The notes under the pieces: generated by a model
Told to the model about the DNA's origin: nothing
Seen by the model: only the letters and a program-made list of their open reading frames with translations
Database searches by the model: none
Source of the DNA: Salinibacterium hongtaonis
Lineage (GTDB): Bacteria; Actinomycetota; Actinomycetes; Actinomycetales; Microbacteriaceae
Assembly: GCF_003065485.1 (NCBI RefSeq)
Contig: NZ_CP026951.1
Coordinates: 2,356,001 to 2,420,000, forward strand
DNA length: 64,000 bases
Reading direction: 5' to 3'
Shown here: positions 25,129 to 34,870 of the stretch, piece by piece
Numbering within the stretch: position 1 is the stretch's first letter
Layout of the letters: each line of letters opens with the position of its first letter
Position numbers and translations under genes: made by a program

Positions 25129-27135
25129 TTACGCTGTTGCGATGCCCGGTGCCTGGCGGGGTGCGCGCTTCTTCGACTCGGGCTCCGGATCGGAATCCAC
25201 TCCACCGTCGACGACTCCGGGGTCGATCGGAGCCTTCTTGTCTGGCAGCGGAACCGGCGGGCGGTCAGAGACAGGTCGGCGCTCGCTCGAGAGCCACTGC
25301 GGGCGCGGAGGAAGCTTCTTGACATCCTTGAAGATCTCCTCGATCTGGTTGTGATCGAGGGTCTCCTTTTCGAGGAGTTCGGATGCCAGGCGGTCGAGAA
25401 CGTCGCGGTTGAGGTTGATTACTTCCCACGCTTCGTCGTGTGCATTCTCGATGAGCTGGCGCACTTCGCTGTCGACCTCTTCCGAGAGCTTCTCGGAGTA
25501 GTCGCGCGTGCTGCCCATGTCGCGGCCCAGGAACATTTCGCCGCTGCCGGAGCCGAGCTTGACCGACCCGATCGAGGCACTCATGCCGTAGTCGGTCACC
25601 ATCTTGCGCGCCGTGGAGGTCGCCTTCTCGATGTCGTTGGATGCGCCCGTTGTGGGGTCGTGGAACACGATCTCCTCGGCGACGCGGCCGCCCATCGCGT
25701 ATGCGAGTTGGTCGAGCAGCTCGTTGCGGCTCACCGAATAACGGTCCTCAAGCGGCATGACCATGGTGTAGCCCAGTGCGCGACCGCGGGGAAGAATCGT
25801 GATCTTGGTCACGGGGTCGGTGTTATTCAGCCCGGCAGCAACCAGCGCGTGCCCACCTTCGTGATACGCCGTGATGAGCTTCTCCTGGTCCCGCATCACA
25901 CGGGTGCGGCGCTGCGGACCAGCCATCACGCGGTCGACGGCCTCGTCGAGGGCGCGGTTGTCGATCAGTTGCGCGTTTGAGCGCGCCGTGAGCAGCGCAG
26001 CCTCGTTGAGCACATTGGCCAGGTCCGCACCCGTGAAGCCTGGGGTCTTGCGGGCAAGGACCTCCAGGTCGACATCCGGAGTCAGGGGCTTGCCCTTGGA
26101 GTGCACCTCAAGAATTTTCTTTCGGCCGGCGAGGTCTGGGGCGTCGACGCCGATCTGGCGGTCGAAACGACCGGGGCGCAGAAGAGCGGGGTCAAGGATG
26201 TCGGGGCGGTTGGTTGCCGCGATCAGGATGACATTGGTCTTGACGTCGAAGCCGTCCATCTCGACCAGCAGCTGGTTGAGGGTCTGCTCGCGTTCGTCGT
26301 GACCGCCGCCCATTCCGGAGCCACGGTGTCGTCCCACCGCGTCGATCTCGTCAACGAAGATGATGGCGGGAGCATGCTCCTTAGCCTCCTTGAAGAGGTC
26401 GCGAACACGGCTTGCGCCGACACCGACGAACATCTCGACAAAGTCAGAACCCGAGATTGAGTAGAAGGGCACATTGGCCTCGCCTGCGACGGCTCGGGCC
26501 AGAAGCGTCTTACCCGTTCCGGGAGGGCCATAGAGCAAGACGCCCTTGGGGATGCGAGCACCGACCGCCTGGAACTTGGCGGGGTCAGTGAGGAACTCCT
26601 TGATCTCGTGCAGCTCTTCGATGGCTTCGTCGGCGCCGGCTACGTCGTCGAAGGTGACCTTGGGGGTCTCTTTCGATACGAGAGTCGCCCGGGACTTGCC
26701 GAACTGCATGACCTTGCCGCCGCCGCCCTGCATGCGCGAAAGCAAGAACCAGAAGATCAGACCGATGATGAGGAACGGGATGATGAACCCGAGAATCGAG
26801 GTCCAGAAGTTGCCGTTGTCGACCTCGTCATCGAAGGTCTTGACCGACGAGTCGTTGATGGCGGTGACGACCTCTTCGCCACGCGGTGCTGCGTAGTAGA
26901 ACTGCACCTGCTTGCCCAGGTCGCCGTCAGCTTTCTTGAGCACGAGATCGACCCGCTGCTGGCCGTCGATGATGGTCGCAGATTCGACCTGGTTCTTCTC
27001 CAGAAACTCAAGGCCCTGCTGAGTACTGACCTCGCGGAACCCCGACCCCCCGAGAAGGCTAAACCCGACGGAGACGACAATGAGGCCAACGGCGATGTAG
27101 ACCAGAGGGCCGCGCAGCAACTTCTTGAAATCCAT
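25129..27135 (-). CDS. ftsH: ATP-dependent zinc metalloprotease FtsH
   Basis: 668 residues. Two transmembrane helices (about 9-28 and 110-133) flank an extracytoplasmic domain. The AAA+ domain follows, with Walker A GPPGTGKT and the second-region motif [19 protein letters not shown]. The protease site is HEGGH near 424; the usual form is HEAGH and both satisfy HExxH. A long Pro/Lys/Asp tail ends the protein. FtsH degrades misfolded membrane and some soluble proteins. It lies upstream of folE in the same direction and may start the fol transcript. Confidence 0.97.
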   Translation of the reverse strand: MDFKKLLRGPLVYIAVGLIVVSVGFSLLGGSGFREVSTQQGLEFLEKNQVESATIIDGQQRVDLVLKKADGDLGKQVQFYYAAPRGEEVVTAINDSSVKTFDDEVDNGNFWTSILGFIIPFLIIGLIFWFLLSRMQGGGGKVMQFGKSRATLVSKETPKVTFDDVAGADEAIEELHEIKEFLTDPAKFQAVGARIPKGVLLYGPPGTGKTLLARAVAGEANVPFYSISGSDFVEMFVGVGASRVRDLFKEAKEHAPAIIFVDEIDAVGRHRGSGMGGGHDEREQTLNQLLVEMDGFDVKTNVILIAATNRPDILDPALLRPGRFDRQIGVDAPDLAGRKKILEVHSKGKPLTPDVDLEVLARKTPGFTGADLANVLNEAALLTARSNAQLIDNRALDEAVDRVMAGPQRRTRVMRDQEKLITAYHEGGHALVAAGLNNTDPVTKITILPRGRALGYTMVMPLEDRYSVSRNELLDQLAYAMGGRVAEEIVFHDPTTGASNDIEKATSTARKMVTDYGMSASIGSVKLGSGSGEMFLGRDMGSTRDYSEKLSEEVDSEVRQLIENAHDEAWEVINLNRDVLDRLASELLEKETLDHNQIEEIFKDVKKLPPRPQWLSSERRPVSDRPPVPLPDKKAPIDPGVVDGGVDSDPEPESKKRAPRQAPGIATA

Positions 27136-27218
27136 AGTGGTGCAAGGCTACCGTGCGACCCCTGAGCGGCTACCCGATGTTTGCTGGGGGCGTAACGGCC
27201 GAGCCGAGCGCCCGCGAA

Positions 27219-27770
27219 TCAGGAGTAAACGTGCGGCGCAAGCACGCCGACATCCCGCAGATTGCGGTACTTCTCGGCGTAGTCGAGGCCATAGCCGACC
27301 ACGAACTCATTGGGGATGTCGAAGCCGACGTAACGAACGTCGACCTCAACCTTGGCGGCATCCGGTTTGCGCAAAAGCGCGCAGATCTCCACGGATGCTG
27401 CTCCGCGGCTTTCGAGGTTGGCGCGCAGCCACGACAGCGTGAGGCCCGAGTCGATAATGTCCTCGACGATGAGCACCTTGCGACCCGTGAGGTCGGAGTC
27501 GAGGTCCTTGAGAATTCGCACGACACCAGACGACTTGGTGCCAGAGCCGTAGGACGACACCGCCATCCAGTCCATGTTGAGCGGAAGCTTGAGCTCGCGC
27601 GCCAGGTCGGCCATCACCATGACGGCACCCTTGAGAACTCCGACGAGAAGCAGGTTCTCGCCCTCGTAGTCGGCCTCAATGCGGCGGCTGAGTTCGGCGA
27701 TCTTGTCGTGAATCTCCTGTTGCGTGAGCAACACCTTGGAGAGGTCGCCCGCGATTTCGTTCGATTCCAT
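27219..27770 (-). CDS. hpt: Hypoxanthine phosphoribosyltransferase
   Basis: 183 residues with the PRPP-binding motif [16 protein letters not shown] and the N-terminal [16 protein letters not shown] segment. The [19 protein letters not shown] ending is characteristic of HPRT. It salvages hypoxanthine and guanine to IMP and GMP. It sits between tilS and ftsH, an arrangement conserved in many Gram-positive bacteria. Confidence 0.95.
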   Translation of the reverse strand: MESNEIAGDLSKVLLTQQEIHDKIAELSRRIEADYEGENLLLVGVLKGAVMVMADLARELKLPLNMDWMAVSSYGSGTKSSGVVRILKDLDSDLTGRKVLIVEDIIDSGLTLSWLRANLESRGAASVEICALLRKPDAAKVEVDVRYVGFDIPNEFVVGYGLDYAEKYRNLRDVGVLAPHVYS

Positions 27771-27781
27771 TGCTTCTCTTC

Positions 27782-28795
27782 CTACGACACGGCCGTGAAC
27801 ACGATCAGTGATCCTGTTCTTTCAACCCTAATACCCGGCAGATGCAGTGGCCCCTGCCCCGTCCACCCCGTCACGAGCGCAGCGACACCCAGGGTGTGAG
27901 CGCGGCTCAATGAAACCCCAAACTCAGACTCGACGACATAGCGGATGATGCGCTGTCGAAGAGCGGCCGGGTTCGCCTCCAAACCGCGAACGCTCAGGGC
28001 GATCCCCGCCTCGGCCGGCTCCACGAGATCTTCTATCGTCTCCTGAACAAATCGATCGAGCGCCTCGGAATCCTCCGCGAGCTGCTCCGCCGTTCGGGCG
28101 AGCGCCTCGGCAACGCCCGGCCCAAGCTCGCGCTCCAGCACGGGCAAAACCTCCTGCCGCACCCGCACTCGCGTGAACGACGGATCGCCGTTGTGCGGGT
28201 CAAACCACGGCTCAAGCCCAGCGTCTACGCAGGCCTGCACCGTCGCTTCTCGCCGAACCCCCAGCAGCGGGCGGAGCACGGATGCCTCTACGCCTGCCAC
28301 GGGAAACGGTGACTCAGGGGCCATACCGCGCAGGCTTGCGGCACCGCTGCCCCTGGCCAGGCCAAGCAGCACCGTCTCGGCCTGATCGTCGAGAGTGTGC
28401 CCGAGCACGATGGCGACCGCATCCGTCCGCTTGAGCGCGTCGGCGAACGCCGCATAGCGGGCCGCGCGGGCCGCCGCCTCAGGCCCGCCGTCACCCCCCA
28501 CCGAGACCGTCGCCACGCTGACGGGAGCCAGCCCGAGGGCTGACGCCTGGGCAGCGGCGCGCGCCGCGACATCCGCAGAACCAGGCTGCAGACCGTGGTC
28601 GACGACGACAGCGCCAGCGCGAACCCCGGCCCGAGGCGCCTCGAACGCGAGCGCTGCGGCCAACGCGAGCGAGTCTGGCCCACCGCTCAGACCGAGCAGA
28701 ACGAGAGAATCTGCGGGCAGCCCCGCGAGCGACGACCGCACCGCCCTGCGCAGGTCAGCGATGGGAGGGGTGAGTCTGGGGCGGCGTGACGGCAT
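27782..28795 (-). CDS. tilS: tRNA(Ile)-lysidine synthase
   Basis: 337 residues. The N-type ATP pyrophosphatase motif [13 protein letters not shown] lies near residue 34, with [20 protein letters not shown] as the second conserved block. The C terminus is short, as in actinobacterial forms. It converts C34 of the CAU-anticodon tRNA-Ile to lysidine so that AUA is read. It is 11 bases upstream of hpt and divergent from ppa. Confidence 0.94.
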   Translation of the reverse strand: MPSRRPRLTPPIADLRRAVRSSLAGLPADSLVLLGLSGGPDSLALAAALAFEAPRAGVRAGAVVVDHGLQPGSADVAARAAAQASALGLAPVSVATVSVGGDGGPEAAARAARYAAFADALKRTDAVAIVLGHTLDDQAETVLLGLARGSGAASLRGMAPESPFPVAGVEASVLRPLLGVRREATVQACVDAGLEPWFDPHNGDPSFTRVRVRQEVLPVLERELGPGVAEALARTAEQLAEDSEALDRFVQETIEDLVEPAEAGIALSVRGLEANPAALRQRIIRYVVESEFGVSLSRAHTLGVAALVTGWTGQGPLHLPGIRVERTGSLIVFTAVS

Positions 28796-28843
28796 CCAGT
28801 AACGTTATTCCAGCAAACGCCGAACCCAAGGAGCTGAACCGCA

Positions 28844-29335
28844 ATGGCCGCCTACGACGCCGTAATCGAGATTCCCAAGGGGAGCCGCAACAAGTACGAG
28901 GTGGACCACAAGACTGGTCGCGTCTACCTCGACCGCGTGCTCTACACAACCTTCGTCTACCCCACCGACTACGGGTACTTCGAGAACACACTCGGCCTCG
29001 ACGGTGACCCCGTCGACGTGCTCGTGCTGCTCGACTACCCGCTCTTCCCCGGAGTGGGCGTTTCGGTTCGCCCCGTCGCCGTCTTCAACATGACGGATGA
29101 CGGCGGCAGCGATGCCAAGGTGATCGCCGTTCCCGCGAAGGACCCGCGCTGGGCCCACATCCAGGACCTGAACGACATCCCCGAGTACACCCGCAAGGAG
29201 ATCGAGCACTTCTTCGAGCACTACAAGGACCTCGAGCCCGGCAAGTGGGTCAAGACCGAGGGCTGGGGCGACGCCGCAGAGGCCGAGCAGATCATCGTCG
29301 ACGGCATCGCCAAGCTGGCGGCCGAAGGCCACTAA
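28844..29335 (+). CDS. ppa: Inorganic pyrophosphatase (family I)
   Basis: 163 residues. Family I signature: EIPKGSRNKYEVDHKTGR at the start, YPTDYGYFENTLGLDGDPVDVLVL with the metal-binding Asp residues in the middle, and VPAKDPRWAHIQDLNDIPEY later. It hydrolyses pyrophosphate released by biosynthesis. AAGGAG precedes the ATG. It is followed by a very strong hairpin terminator. Confidence 0.97.
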   Translation: MAAYDAVIEIPKGSRNKYEVDHKTGRVYLDRVLYTTFVYPTDYGYFENTLGLDGDPVDVLVLLDYPLFPGVGVSVRPVAVFNMTDDGGSDAKVIAVPAKDPRWAHIQDLNDIPEYTRKEIEHFFEHYKDLEPGKWVKTEGWGDAAEAEQIIVDGIAKLAAEGH

Positions 29336-29351
29336 GGCTTAGCAGACATAC

Positions 29352-29390
29352 GAAGAAGGCCCCCTCCGAGCGGAGGGGGCCTTCTTCTTG
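29352..29390 (+). terminator. Terminator after ppa (bidirectional)
   Basis: Seventeen-base arms at 29352-29368 and 29371-29387 pair with a two-base loop. A/T-rich ends on both sides let the hairpin stop transcripts from ppa and from the convergent M23 peptidase gene. Confidence 0.9.
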
Positions 29391-29420
29391 TGTGAAGCCT
29401 GTGTTTTTGTGACCGAGGCG

Positions 29421-30701
29421 CTAGATAGCCACGCCGCGGGCCCGCAAGAACGGAACGGGGTCTTGCGTGGCACCGCCGACGCGCACCTCGAAGTGCAGGT
29501 GGCATCCGGTCGACGTTCCTGTGGTGCCGACGCGGGCGATCTGCTGGCCAGCCGAAACCTGCTGGCCGTTGTGCACAAGGATGCCGCCGTTGACAATGTG
29601 GGCATAGGCCGTCTGCGAACCATCGGGGTGGTTGATCTTGATGTAGTTGCCGTAGCCGCCGCTGAGACCGGCGAAAACGACCGTTCCCGATGATGCTGCG
29701 TAGATCGGCGAGTTGCAACCGGGGGCGAGGTCCACTCCGCCGTGCAGCGTGCTCGCACCGCTGGTCGGTGGCACGCGCCAGCCGTAGTGGCTCGAGATGC
29801 CTCCGCCGGAGGGGCGAACCCATCCACTGGAGCTGGGGGCTCCGCCGCCAGCGTTTCCGCTGCCGCCGTTGTTCTTGGCCGCCTCAGCCGCGGCCGCAGC
29901 CGCAGCCGCAGCCGCCGCACGGGCAGCCTCGACGCGGATACGATCGCCCACTTGGAACTCAGCCTCGGTCGCGAGGCGGTTCTCCTGGAGGCTCACGAGC
30001 TGCGCCTGGAGCCGGGTCTGGTTGGCGGCCTGCTCTGCGAGCGCTGCCGTGGCGGCATCCGAGGCCTTCTGCGCCTCAATCATGGCCTGCTCGGCAATAG
30101 TCGCAAGCTCAGCGAGGGCGGCTTCTTGCACGGCAGCAGTTTCGCTCAGCGCCTGCGCTGCATTCTCGTCTTGCTTGGCCTTGTTGAAGACACCACTGGA
30201 TTGCTCATTGACCTTGGTTGCCCTGCCCAGCTGGCTGAGCAGATCATCCGACTCTGTGAACAGCAGCGTGGCCGTGAGATCGTTGGTTCCCGAGCGCTGC
30301 AGGCGGGCGGCCAGCTGGCCGGCCTTGAGAAGCGACTCCTCGGCCGCCGCGGTGGCCACAGCGACCTGCTCACGAAGTGTGCCGAGCTTGAAAGCAGCCT
30401 CATCGTAGGCCTGCTGGGCGGCAATGAACTCGTCACCCTTGGCCATGGCTTCTGCCTCTGCGGCAACAACCGTGGATTCCAGCTGTGCGATCAGGCCCTG
30501 GAGGCGCTTGATCTCGGCACTCTTGGCCGACTCGCTCGAGCGGGCATTGAGCACGTCTTGCCAGCTGGGATAGTTGGCCGCATATGCGGGCTCTGCCGGC
30601 GACTGGGATGCAAGACCAGCCGTGAGAAGCACCCCAAGAATCGCCAGGGTCGCGACGAAGCCTTTGCGGCCACGACGATCACCCCTGTTGTGGTGCTTCA
30701 T
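29421..30701 (-). CDS. Secreted M23 peptidase with coiled coil (murein hydrolase activator-like), copy 1
   Basis: 426 residues from the ATG at 30701 (GGGGA upstream). The layout is: signal peptide ending ...AEPAYA, a long Ala/Glu/Gln-rich coiled coil (about 50-275), an Ala-rich linker, then an M23 (LytM) domain of about 115 residues. Conserved pieces HGGVDLAPGC (zinc His and Asp) and TGCHLHFEVR (HxH) are both present, so the enzyme may be active. Such proteins cut peptidoglycan peptides or activate amidases at division. It is a tandem paralogue of the gene at 30868. Confidence 0.9.
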   Translation of the reverse strand: MKHHNRGDRRGRKGFVATLAILGVLLTAGLASQSPAEPAYAANYPSWQDVLNARSSESAKSAEIKRLQGLIAQLESTVVAAEAEAMAKGDEFIAAQQAYDEAAFKLGTLREQVAVATAAAEESLLKAGQLAARLQRSGTNDLTATLLFTESDDLLSQLGRATKVNEQSSGVFNKAKQDENAAQALSETAAVQEAALAELATIAEQAMIEAQKASDAATAALAEQAANQTRLQAQLVSLQENRLATEAEFQVGDRIRVEAARAAAAAAAAAAAEAAKNNGGSGNAGGGAPSSSGWVRPSGGGISSHYGWRVPPTSGASTLHGGVDLAPGCNSPIYAASSGTVVFAGLSGGYGNYIKINHPDGSQTAYAHIVNGGILVHNGQQVSAGQQIARVGTTGTSTGCHLHFEVRVGGATQDPVPFLRARGVAI

Positions 30702-30867
30702 GTTGTTCCCCAAACCTGGATCGATTGACAGCAGACTCCCCAGTCACACTGTTAACACAGGTAACACTAGCAACTCCCGCATTCTTGGCAAGGAAAGTGC
30801 ACCATTGAGCACTATCGGCCAGCGAGCGGCCGCCGTGAGATTGGCGCCCCGGTGATGCTGCGAGCGA

Positions 30868-32070
30868 TCAGATTTTCACGCCCTGATTGCGCAAAAAGCT
30901 CACGGGATCCGTCGTCGTGCCGCCCCTGCGCACCTCGAAGTGCAGGTGGCATCCGGTCGAGGTTCCTGTTGTGCCAACCTTGGCGATCAACTGGCCGGGC
31001 CCAACACCCTGACCGGGACGAACAGCGATGCCCCCGGATTCGATGTGGCCGTAAGCGGTGGAGGTTCCGTCGCCGTGATCTACCGAAACGTAGTAGCCGT
31101 AGCCGCCGTTCCAACCGGCATAGTCGACCTTTCCGCCCGCCGCAGCAAAGATCGGTGCCCCGCAGCCCGGAGCAAGATCCACACCGCCGTGCATGCTGCT
31201 CGCCCCCGACTTAGGCGGAACCCTCGGCCCGTAGCTGCTCGAAATGTACCCGCCGGATGGCCGAGCCCACCCCGACGCCGAAATCTCGCCCGCACCGAGG
31301 CTCGCCCCCTCGCCCCACATGGCCTTGATACCCGCCACGTACTCAGCCTCGGTGGCGATGCGGTTCTCCTTGAGCGTCGCGAGTTGAGCCTGCAGCCTGG
31401 CAATGTTGTCGGTCTGCTCCGTGAGCGCCGTTGACGCAGCATCCGCCGCCGCCTGCGCCACGACCATCGCGTCTTCGGCGACCTGGGCCAACTCCTGCAG
31501 CGCGCCCTTGGCGACGACCGCCTGATCAGTCAGCGCCTGAGCCGTGTTGTGATCTTGCTGAGCCTTGGCAAAAACACCCGTCGACTGCTGGCTCACCTTG
31601 CTCGCCATGCCCAGTTGCGAGAGCAGATCCTCGGTCCCAGCGCCGCTGAACAAGAGCGTGGCCGTCAAATCGGATGACCGCACGCGCTGGGTGCGCGCCG
31701 CGAGCTGGCCCGCCTGCCGCATGGATGCATCCGCGGTCACCTGGGCGGCATCCGCCTGGGCCTGCAACTGCTCGGCCTTGTAGGCGGCGACGTCAAAGTT
31801 CTGCTGGGCGACAAAGTATGCGTCACCCTTTTCGATGGCAACGGCCTCGGTAGCCTCAACATCGGCGGCAAGCTGCGCGATCACACCCTCGATGCGACCG
31901 ACCTCCGCCGATGTGGCCGACTCATTGTCGCGAGCGTTGAGAACCTCATCCCAGCTCGGGTACTCGGCTGCCCAGGCTGGTGCGGCAGCGAGCGAACCGC
32001 TCAGCACCAAGCCGACCGCCAGAATCGCTGCGGCCATCGCACGGCTTCGCTTAGCGCTTCTCGACGTCAT
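30868..32070 (-). CDS. Secreted M23 peptidase with coiled coil, copy 2
   Basis: 400 residues from the ATG at 32070, with GGGAGG five bases ahead; the longer open frame would run through the tRNA-Glu gene and is rejected. The domain order is the same as copy 1: signal peptide (cleavage after AAPAWA), coiled coil to about residue 240, linker, M23 domain with HGGVDLAPGC and TGCHLHFEVR intact. The two copies differ most in the linker. They are separated by 166 bases and are probably transcribed independently. Confidence 0.9.
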   Translation of the reverse strand: MTSRSAKRSRAMAAAILAVGLVLSGSLAAAPAWAAEYPSWDEVLNARDNESATSAEVGRIEGVIAQLAADVEATEAVAIEKGDAYFVAQQNFDVAAYKAEQLQAQADAAQVTADASMRQAGQLAARTQRVRSSDLTATLLFSGAGTEDLLSQLGMASKVSQQSTGVFAKAQQDHNTAQALTDQAVVAKGALQELAQVAEDAMVVAQAAADAASTALTEQTDNIARLQAQLATLKENRIATEAEYVAGIKAMWGEGASLGAGEISASGWARPSGGYISSSYGPRVPPKSGASSMHGGVDLAPGCGAPIFAAAGGKVDYAGWNGGYGYYVSVDHGDGTSTAYGHIESGGIAVRPGQGVGPGQLIAKVGTTGTSTGCHLHFEVRRGGTTTDPVSFLRNQGVKI

Positions 32071-32256
32071 CGACCCTCCCGAGCACGGTGTTGCCCTCGA
32101 AACTAGCCCTTCGCGGTGTGCAAACCCTGCAGCAAAACGCAGGTTCGAAAAACCCGAAAACACGGGCGACATGCCGTTCACTTTCTCCGGTTTGGCAAAA
32201 CGCCCCGACATCCGTATGCTTGTCTGTCGGTAGCTAAGAAGGTTGTTTTTCTTCAC

Positions 32257-32332
32257 GGCCCCATCGTTTAGTGGCCTAGGACACCGCCCTTTCACGGCGG
32301 CAGCACGGGTTCGAATCCCGTTGGGGTCACCA
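32257..32332 (+). tRNA. tRNA-Glu (anticodon TTC)
   Basis: Acceptor GGCCCCA pairs with TGGGGTC (one G-U), the anticodon stem CCGCC/GGCGG encloses CTTTCAC (anticodon TTC), and the T arm is ACGGGTTCGAATCCCGT. Discriminator A at 32329 is followed by an encoded CCA. First of three tandem tRNA genes. Confidence 0.97.
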
Positions 32333-32354
32333 GACAATTACAGTTTCATAGCTA

Positions 32355-32428
32355 GGCCCTGTAGCGCAGTTGGTTAGCGCGCCGCCCTGTCACGGCGGAG
32401 GTCGCCGGTTCAAGTCCGGTCAGGGTCG
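32355..32428 (+). tRNA. tRNA-Asp (anticodon GTC)
   Basis: Acceptor GGCCCTG pairs with CAGGGTC, the anticodon stem CCGCC/GGCGG encloses CTGTCAC (anticodon GTC), and the T arm is GCCGGTTCAAGTCCGGT. The discriminator is G, correct for aspartate. CCA is not encoded. Confidence 0.97.
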
Positions 32429-32429
32429 C

Positions 32430-32468
32430 AAGGCACGGTTCACTCTCGCCAGTGTTCCGTGCCTTCTT
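32430..32468 (+). terminator. Hairpin after tRNA-Asp
   Basis: Nine-base arms AAGGCACGG (32430-32438) and CCGTGCCTT (32457-32465) are followed by CTTC. It ends the tRNA-Glu-Asp transcript or serves as a processing hairpin between tRNA-Asp and tRNA-Phe. Confidence 0.65.
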
Positions 32469-32482
32469 CACATTAGTGAAGA

Positions 32483-32555
32483 GGCTCTGTAGCTCAGTTG
32501 GTAGAGCGTTCGACTGAAAATCGAAAGGTCACCGGATCGACGCCGGTCGGAGCCA
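32483..32555 (+). tRNA. tRNA-Phe (anticodon GAA), island attachment gene
   Basis: Acceptor GGCTCTG pairs with CGGAGCC (one U-G), the anticodon stem TTCGA/TCGAA encloses CTGAAAA (anticodon GAA), and the discriminator is A. The T loop reads ATCGACG, so position 54 is A rather than the near-universal T. The 3' half from 32521 is repeated at 46879, showing that a mobile element integrated here and rebuilt the gene end. Confidence 0.95.
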
Positions 32556-32558
32556 CTG
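32521..32558 (+). repeat. Left attachment site (attL) within tRNA-Phe
   Basis: 38 bases identical to 46879-46916, covering the anticodon-stem 3' side, variable loop, T arm, acceptor and three bases beyond. It is the intact tRNA side of the insertion. Confidence 0.9.
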
Positions 32559-32649
32559 AGATCCTCGTAAGGCTTCTACTTGCGGGGATTTCTTCTTTTA
32601 ACTGCGAGTTTTCAGTCGACCACTCCGCATAGACCCAGCATTATTCAAA

Positions 32650-32881
32650 TCAGGCCCTCGAGTCGCTGCTCCATCACTTCTGAAGCCCGCTTCGATCCCT
32701 TGATGGTGTTCATGTAGACGTCCTGGGTCATAGAGGGGTTCTCATGCCCGAGGTAGTCGGCAATTTCCGTGGCCGACAGCCCCTCATTGTCGAGGATCGT
32801 CGCAACGGTCTTGCGGAACGAATGCGTTGAGAGCTCGGGATAGCCGAGCGTGTCGCGCCGGTCGCGAATCTCGCGTCTCAG
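32650..32881 (-). pseudogene. int: Truncated tyrosine recombinase (integrase), C-terminal part
   Basis: On the minus strand this encodes 76 residues: the HSFRKTVATIL block with catalytic His and Arg, the LGHEN block, and QDVYMNT with the nucleophile Tyr, then a normal C-terminal helix. The N-terminal and core parts, including the first catalytic Arg, are missing; an in-frame TGA lies at 32884 and no start precedes the motifs. It sits about 90 bases inside attL, so it is almost certainly the element's own integrase, now dead. Confidence 0.88.
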
Positions 32882-33288
32882 TCATGCGGTACTCCTGCCC
32901 TGTGGGTCAACGTGAAGTTTCTGTCAAATCTATCGACGACCGCGGACGTTCGCTTGATCTTCCATCAGGGCATTAGACCCCACACTGTCGGGAGCGAAAT
33001 GCGCCGCGATCGAATGTGTCATCGCGGCGTATGGGGTCTCAGAGGTCCTGGACGCGTGGGGCAATCCAAACTCGACGATACGTCTCGCCAAGGCGAACGT
33101 GCGCGCAACGCTGACACGGCTCGGCGTACGGGTGTTCCACCTCGACGACCTCGCCAGCGCCAACGAACCGCGGCATCCGGCTCCCATAACAGGGAGGCTC
33201 CTCCTTCTCAGGGCCAAAGTAATATTTGAGTTGATGGACGCCCTTACCTGCCGCACGTCAGCTCTCTGTGTTAGCCTCAAACCACTAC
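32882..33288. other. Unassigned region with one protein-like open frame
   Basis: The plus-strand frame from about 32958 to 33309 is open and reads like protein (for example LDAWGNPNSTIRLAKANVR and RVFHLDDLASANE), but has no plausible start codon, as if cut at its 5' end by the deletion that removed the integrase N terminus. I do not recognise it. The overlapping minus-strand 153-codon frame is Arg-rich and looks like a shadow. Confidence 0.3.
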
Positions 33289-33333
33289 ATCCCCCACGCC
33301 TCTCATAGAAGCGCACTTGGGGGATTTTCTTTG
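33225..33333 (+). ncRNA. Candidate small RNA upstream of the AbiF-like gene
   Basis: About 100 non-coding bases end in an intrinsic terminator immediately before the abortive-infection gene. AbiF-type HEPN proteins have been described with a structured RNA encoded just upstream that binds or restrains the protein. Here that arrangement is visible (a stand-alone transcript unit, terminator, then ribosome-binding site and gene), but the RNA family and its 5' end cannot be verified from sequence alone. The 5' coordinate is a guess based on a TTGAGT hexamer. Confidence 0.4.
33289..33333 (+). terminator. Intrinsic terminator upstream of the AbiF-like gene
   Basis: Arms ATCCCCCA (33289-33296) and TGGGGGAT (33318-33325) pair perfectly with an inner CGC/GCG helix, followed by TTTTCTTT. 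It lies 21 bases before the ATG at 33354, so a transcript stops here without reading the gene, or the hairpin acts as an attenuator. Confidence 0.75.
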
Positions 33334-33353
33334 TCCGGCCAGGAGGAGGATCG

Positions 33354-34388
33354 ATGCCCCGACCTCCACGTGAGCTGCGGCCGCGCGGCACTCTCCACTA
33401 CGACAAACCCGCTTTAAGTCTTGACGCATTAGTTAATCGACTCTCCGAACGCGGCCTTGCGGTTCCTGATCCGGATCGGGCCGCACGGTACCTGCGGCAC
33501 ATTGGCTACTTTCGGCTCTCGCCATACACAATCCCGTTCCAACACGGACAGCCAGGTCACCTGTTCGCGACGGTGCTGCGTTCGACGACGTATTAAGTAT
33601 CTACGTCTTTGACCGCGCACTGCGGCTGCTCGTGATGGACGCGTTAGAGCGTGTCGAGGTCGCCGTTCGCACAGCATTGACCGACCATATGTCGACCACT
33701 TACGAGGACCCACACTGGTATGTCAAGCCCTCTCACTTCCAGCACCCCGGCAAGCACGCAGGCCTGCTGAACATCGTTCGGACGACGTCTGACAGCAGAC
33801 TCCTCAGCGCACCTGAACTCGTTGGGCCGTCACTTGAGACCGAGGATGAAATGCTTAGCGTAGGCGATCGTGCGGTCACTCACCGGTCCGCCCTCGAACA
33901 CTATTTGCTGACGTACGGTACGCCCGAGCTGCCGCCCTCCTGGCTCATGGTGGAGGCCCTCACCATCGGCCAGCTCAACAGCGCGATCAACAACCTGCGG
34001 CAGCGCTCCGACAGGACCGCGGTGGCTACGCGCCTCGGCCTAAATGAGCCAGTTCTCGCATCCTGGTTGCGAACCTATGTGCGGGTGCGGAACATCTGCG
34101 CGCACCATGGTCGCCTGTGGAACGTTGGAATCGGCGTACCCGGCTATCCCCAACTCCAGTGGGATCTCATGGCTGAAGAGTGACAATGCCCTCCCTGCGC
34201 GTTCGGAAAAACGCCTCTACCCAGTGTTGGTGTCCCTTCAAGCGGTGCTCGACGTGGTGTCTCCCCGCAGCACCTGGGCGCAACGTCTTCATGACCTCGT
34301 GAGCACACGCCCACCTATGAACCTCGCGAGTATGGGCATCCCCGATGACTGGGCGGAGGATGAATTCTGGGGTCGGCACGTCAGCTGA
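33354..34388 (+). pseudogene. AbiF/AbiD-type (Abi_2) abortive infection protein, two frameshifts
   Basis: Three overlapping frames together encode a full-length Abi_2 protein of about 345 residues. Frame one (33354-33596) gives the N terminus with AARYLRHIGYFRLSPYTIPF. A missing base near 33564 shifts it; restoring it gives a continuous join into RDGAAFDDVLSIYVFDRALR and on through a HEPN RNICAHHGRLWN (R-x4-H) site. A second shift near 34110-34170 leads to the C terminus EKRLYPVLVSLQAVLD...MGIPDDWAEDEFW. AGGAGG precedes the ATG. The family consists of RNase-like toxins that block phage. As read, the gene is inactive. Confidence 0.85.
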
Positions 34389-34870
34389 GCTACTGGAAAC
34401 CCGTTCGGGCGCTGCTTGAGGGGATGCGAGTGCATTCGATAGTCAAGGCACGAAAGGAGGCTTCCGCCCGATAGTCATGATAACTGTCATTATCGTCGCC
34501 AAAATACCCACCCCTTGAAGTGACATGCAGCTGAGTTAAAAAAGGGGGTCGAGAGCGCGTGTGGCTGGCCAAATAAAGTGTCGCCGGCCCACGTAACTTG
34601 TCGACGGGGCCGTCAGATGAGGCGCTGACTGGCCTCCGCGACTGCCTGCCCGCCTGGATCGGCGCGGAGCGACACGTTGTTTGGACAACGGCGGCGACAC
34701 GTTATTCGGCGGCCCTCTCGTTTCACTGGGTTCGCGACCCCAGTTGGGGCCGCGTTCACAGCGCGGAGTGGGTTCTACGGATGCGCTCAGCGCCAGCTCC
34801 GGCGACGTGACGTACGACGAGCCCTGGCGCGCTCAACGGCGATGGTGCCGGGTTAGTCCGTGGTCTCGGG
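34389..34870. other. Intergenic region, no gene supported
   Basis: About 480 bases between the Abi pseudogene and the RES toxin. Short frames on both strands lack ribosome-binding sites and protein-like composition. Around 34574-34610 a GTGTCGCCGGCCCACG stretch followed by TAACTTGTCGAC looks like a possible insertion-sequence end, but I find no partner repeat. Likely debris of past insertions. Confidence 0.4.

Noticed and set aside
24790-25980. 396-codon plus-strand frame opposite folE and ftsH
   Set aside because: Antisense shadow of conserved genes.
30702-32256. c-di-AMP (ydaO-type) riboswitch ahead of the two M23 genes
   Set aside because: Such riboswitches often precede actinobacterial wall hydrolases, but I could not find the expected conserved core in either upstream region.
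32071-32337. Extended N terminus of the second M23 peptidase
   Set aside because: The open frame continues upstream through the tRNA-Glu gene; the ATG at 32070 with GGGAGG and a signal peptide is the real start.
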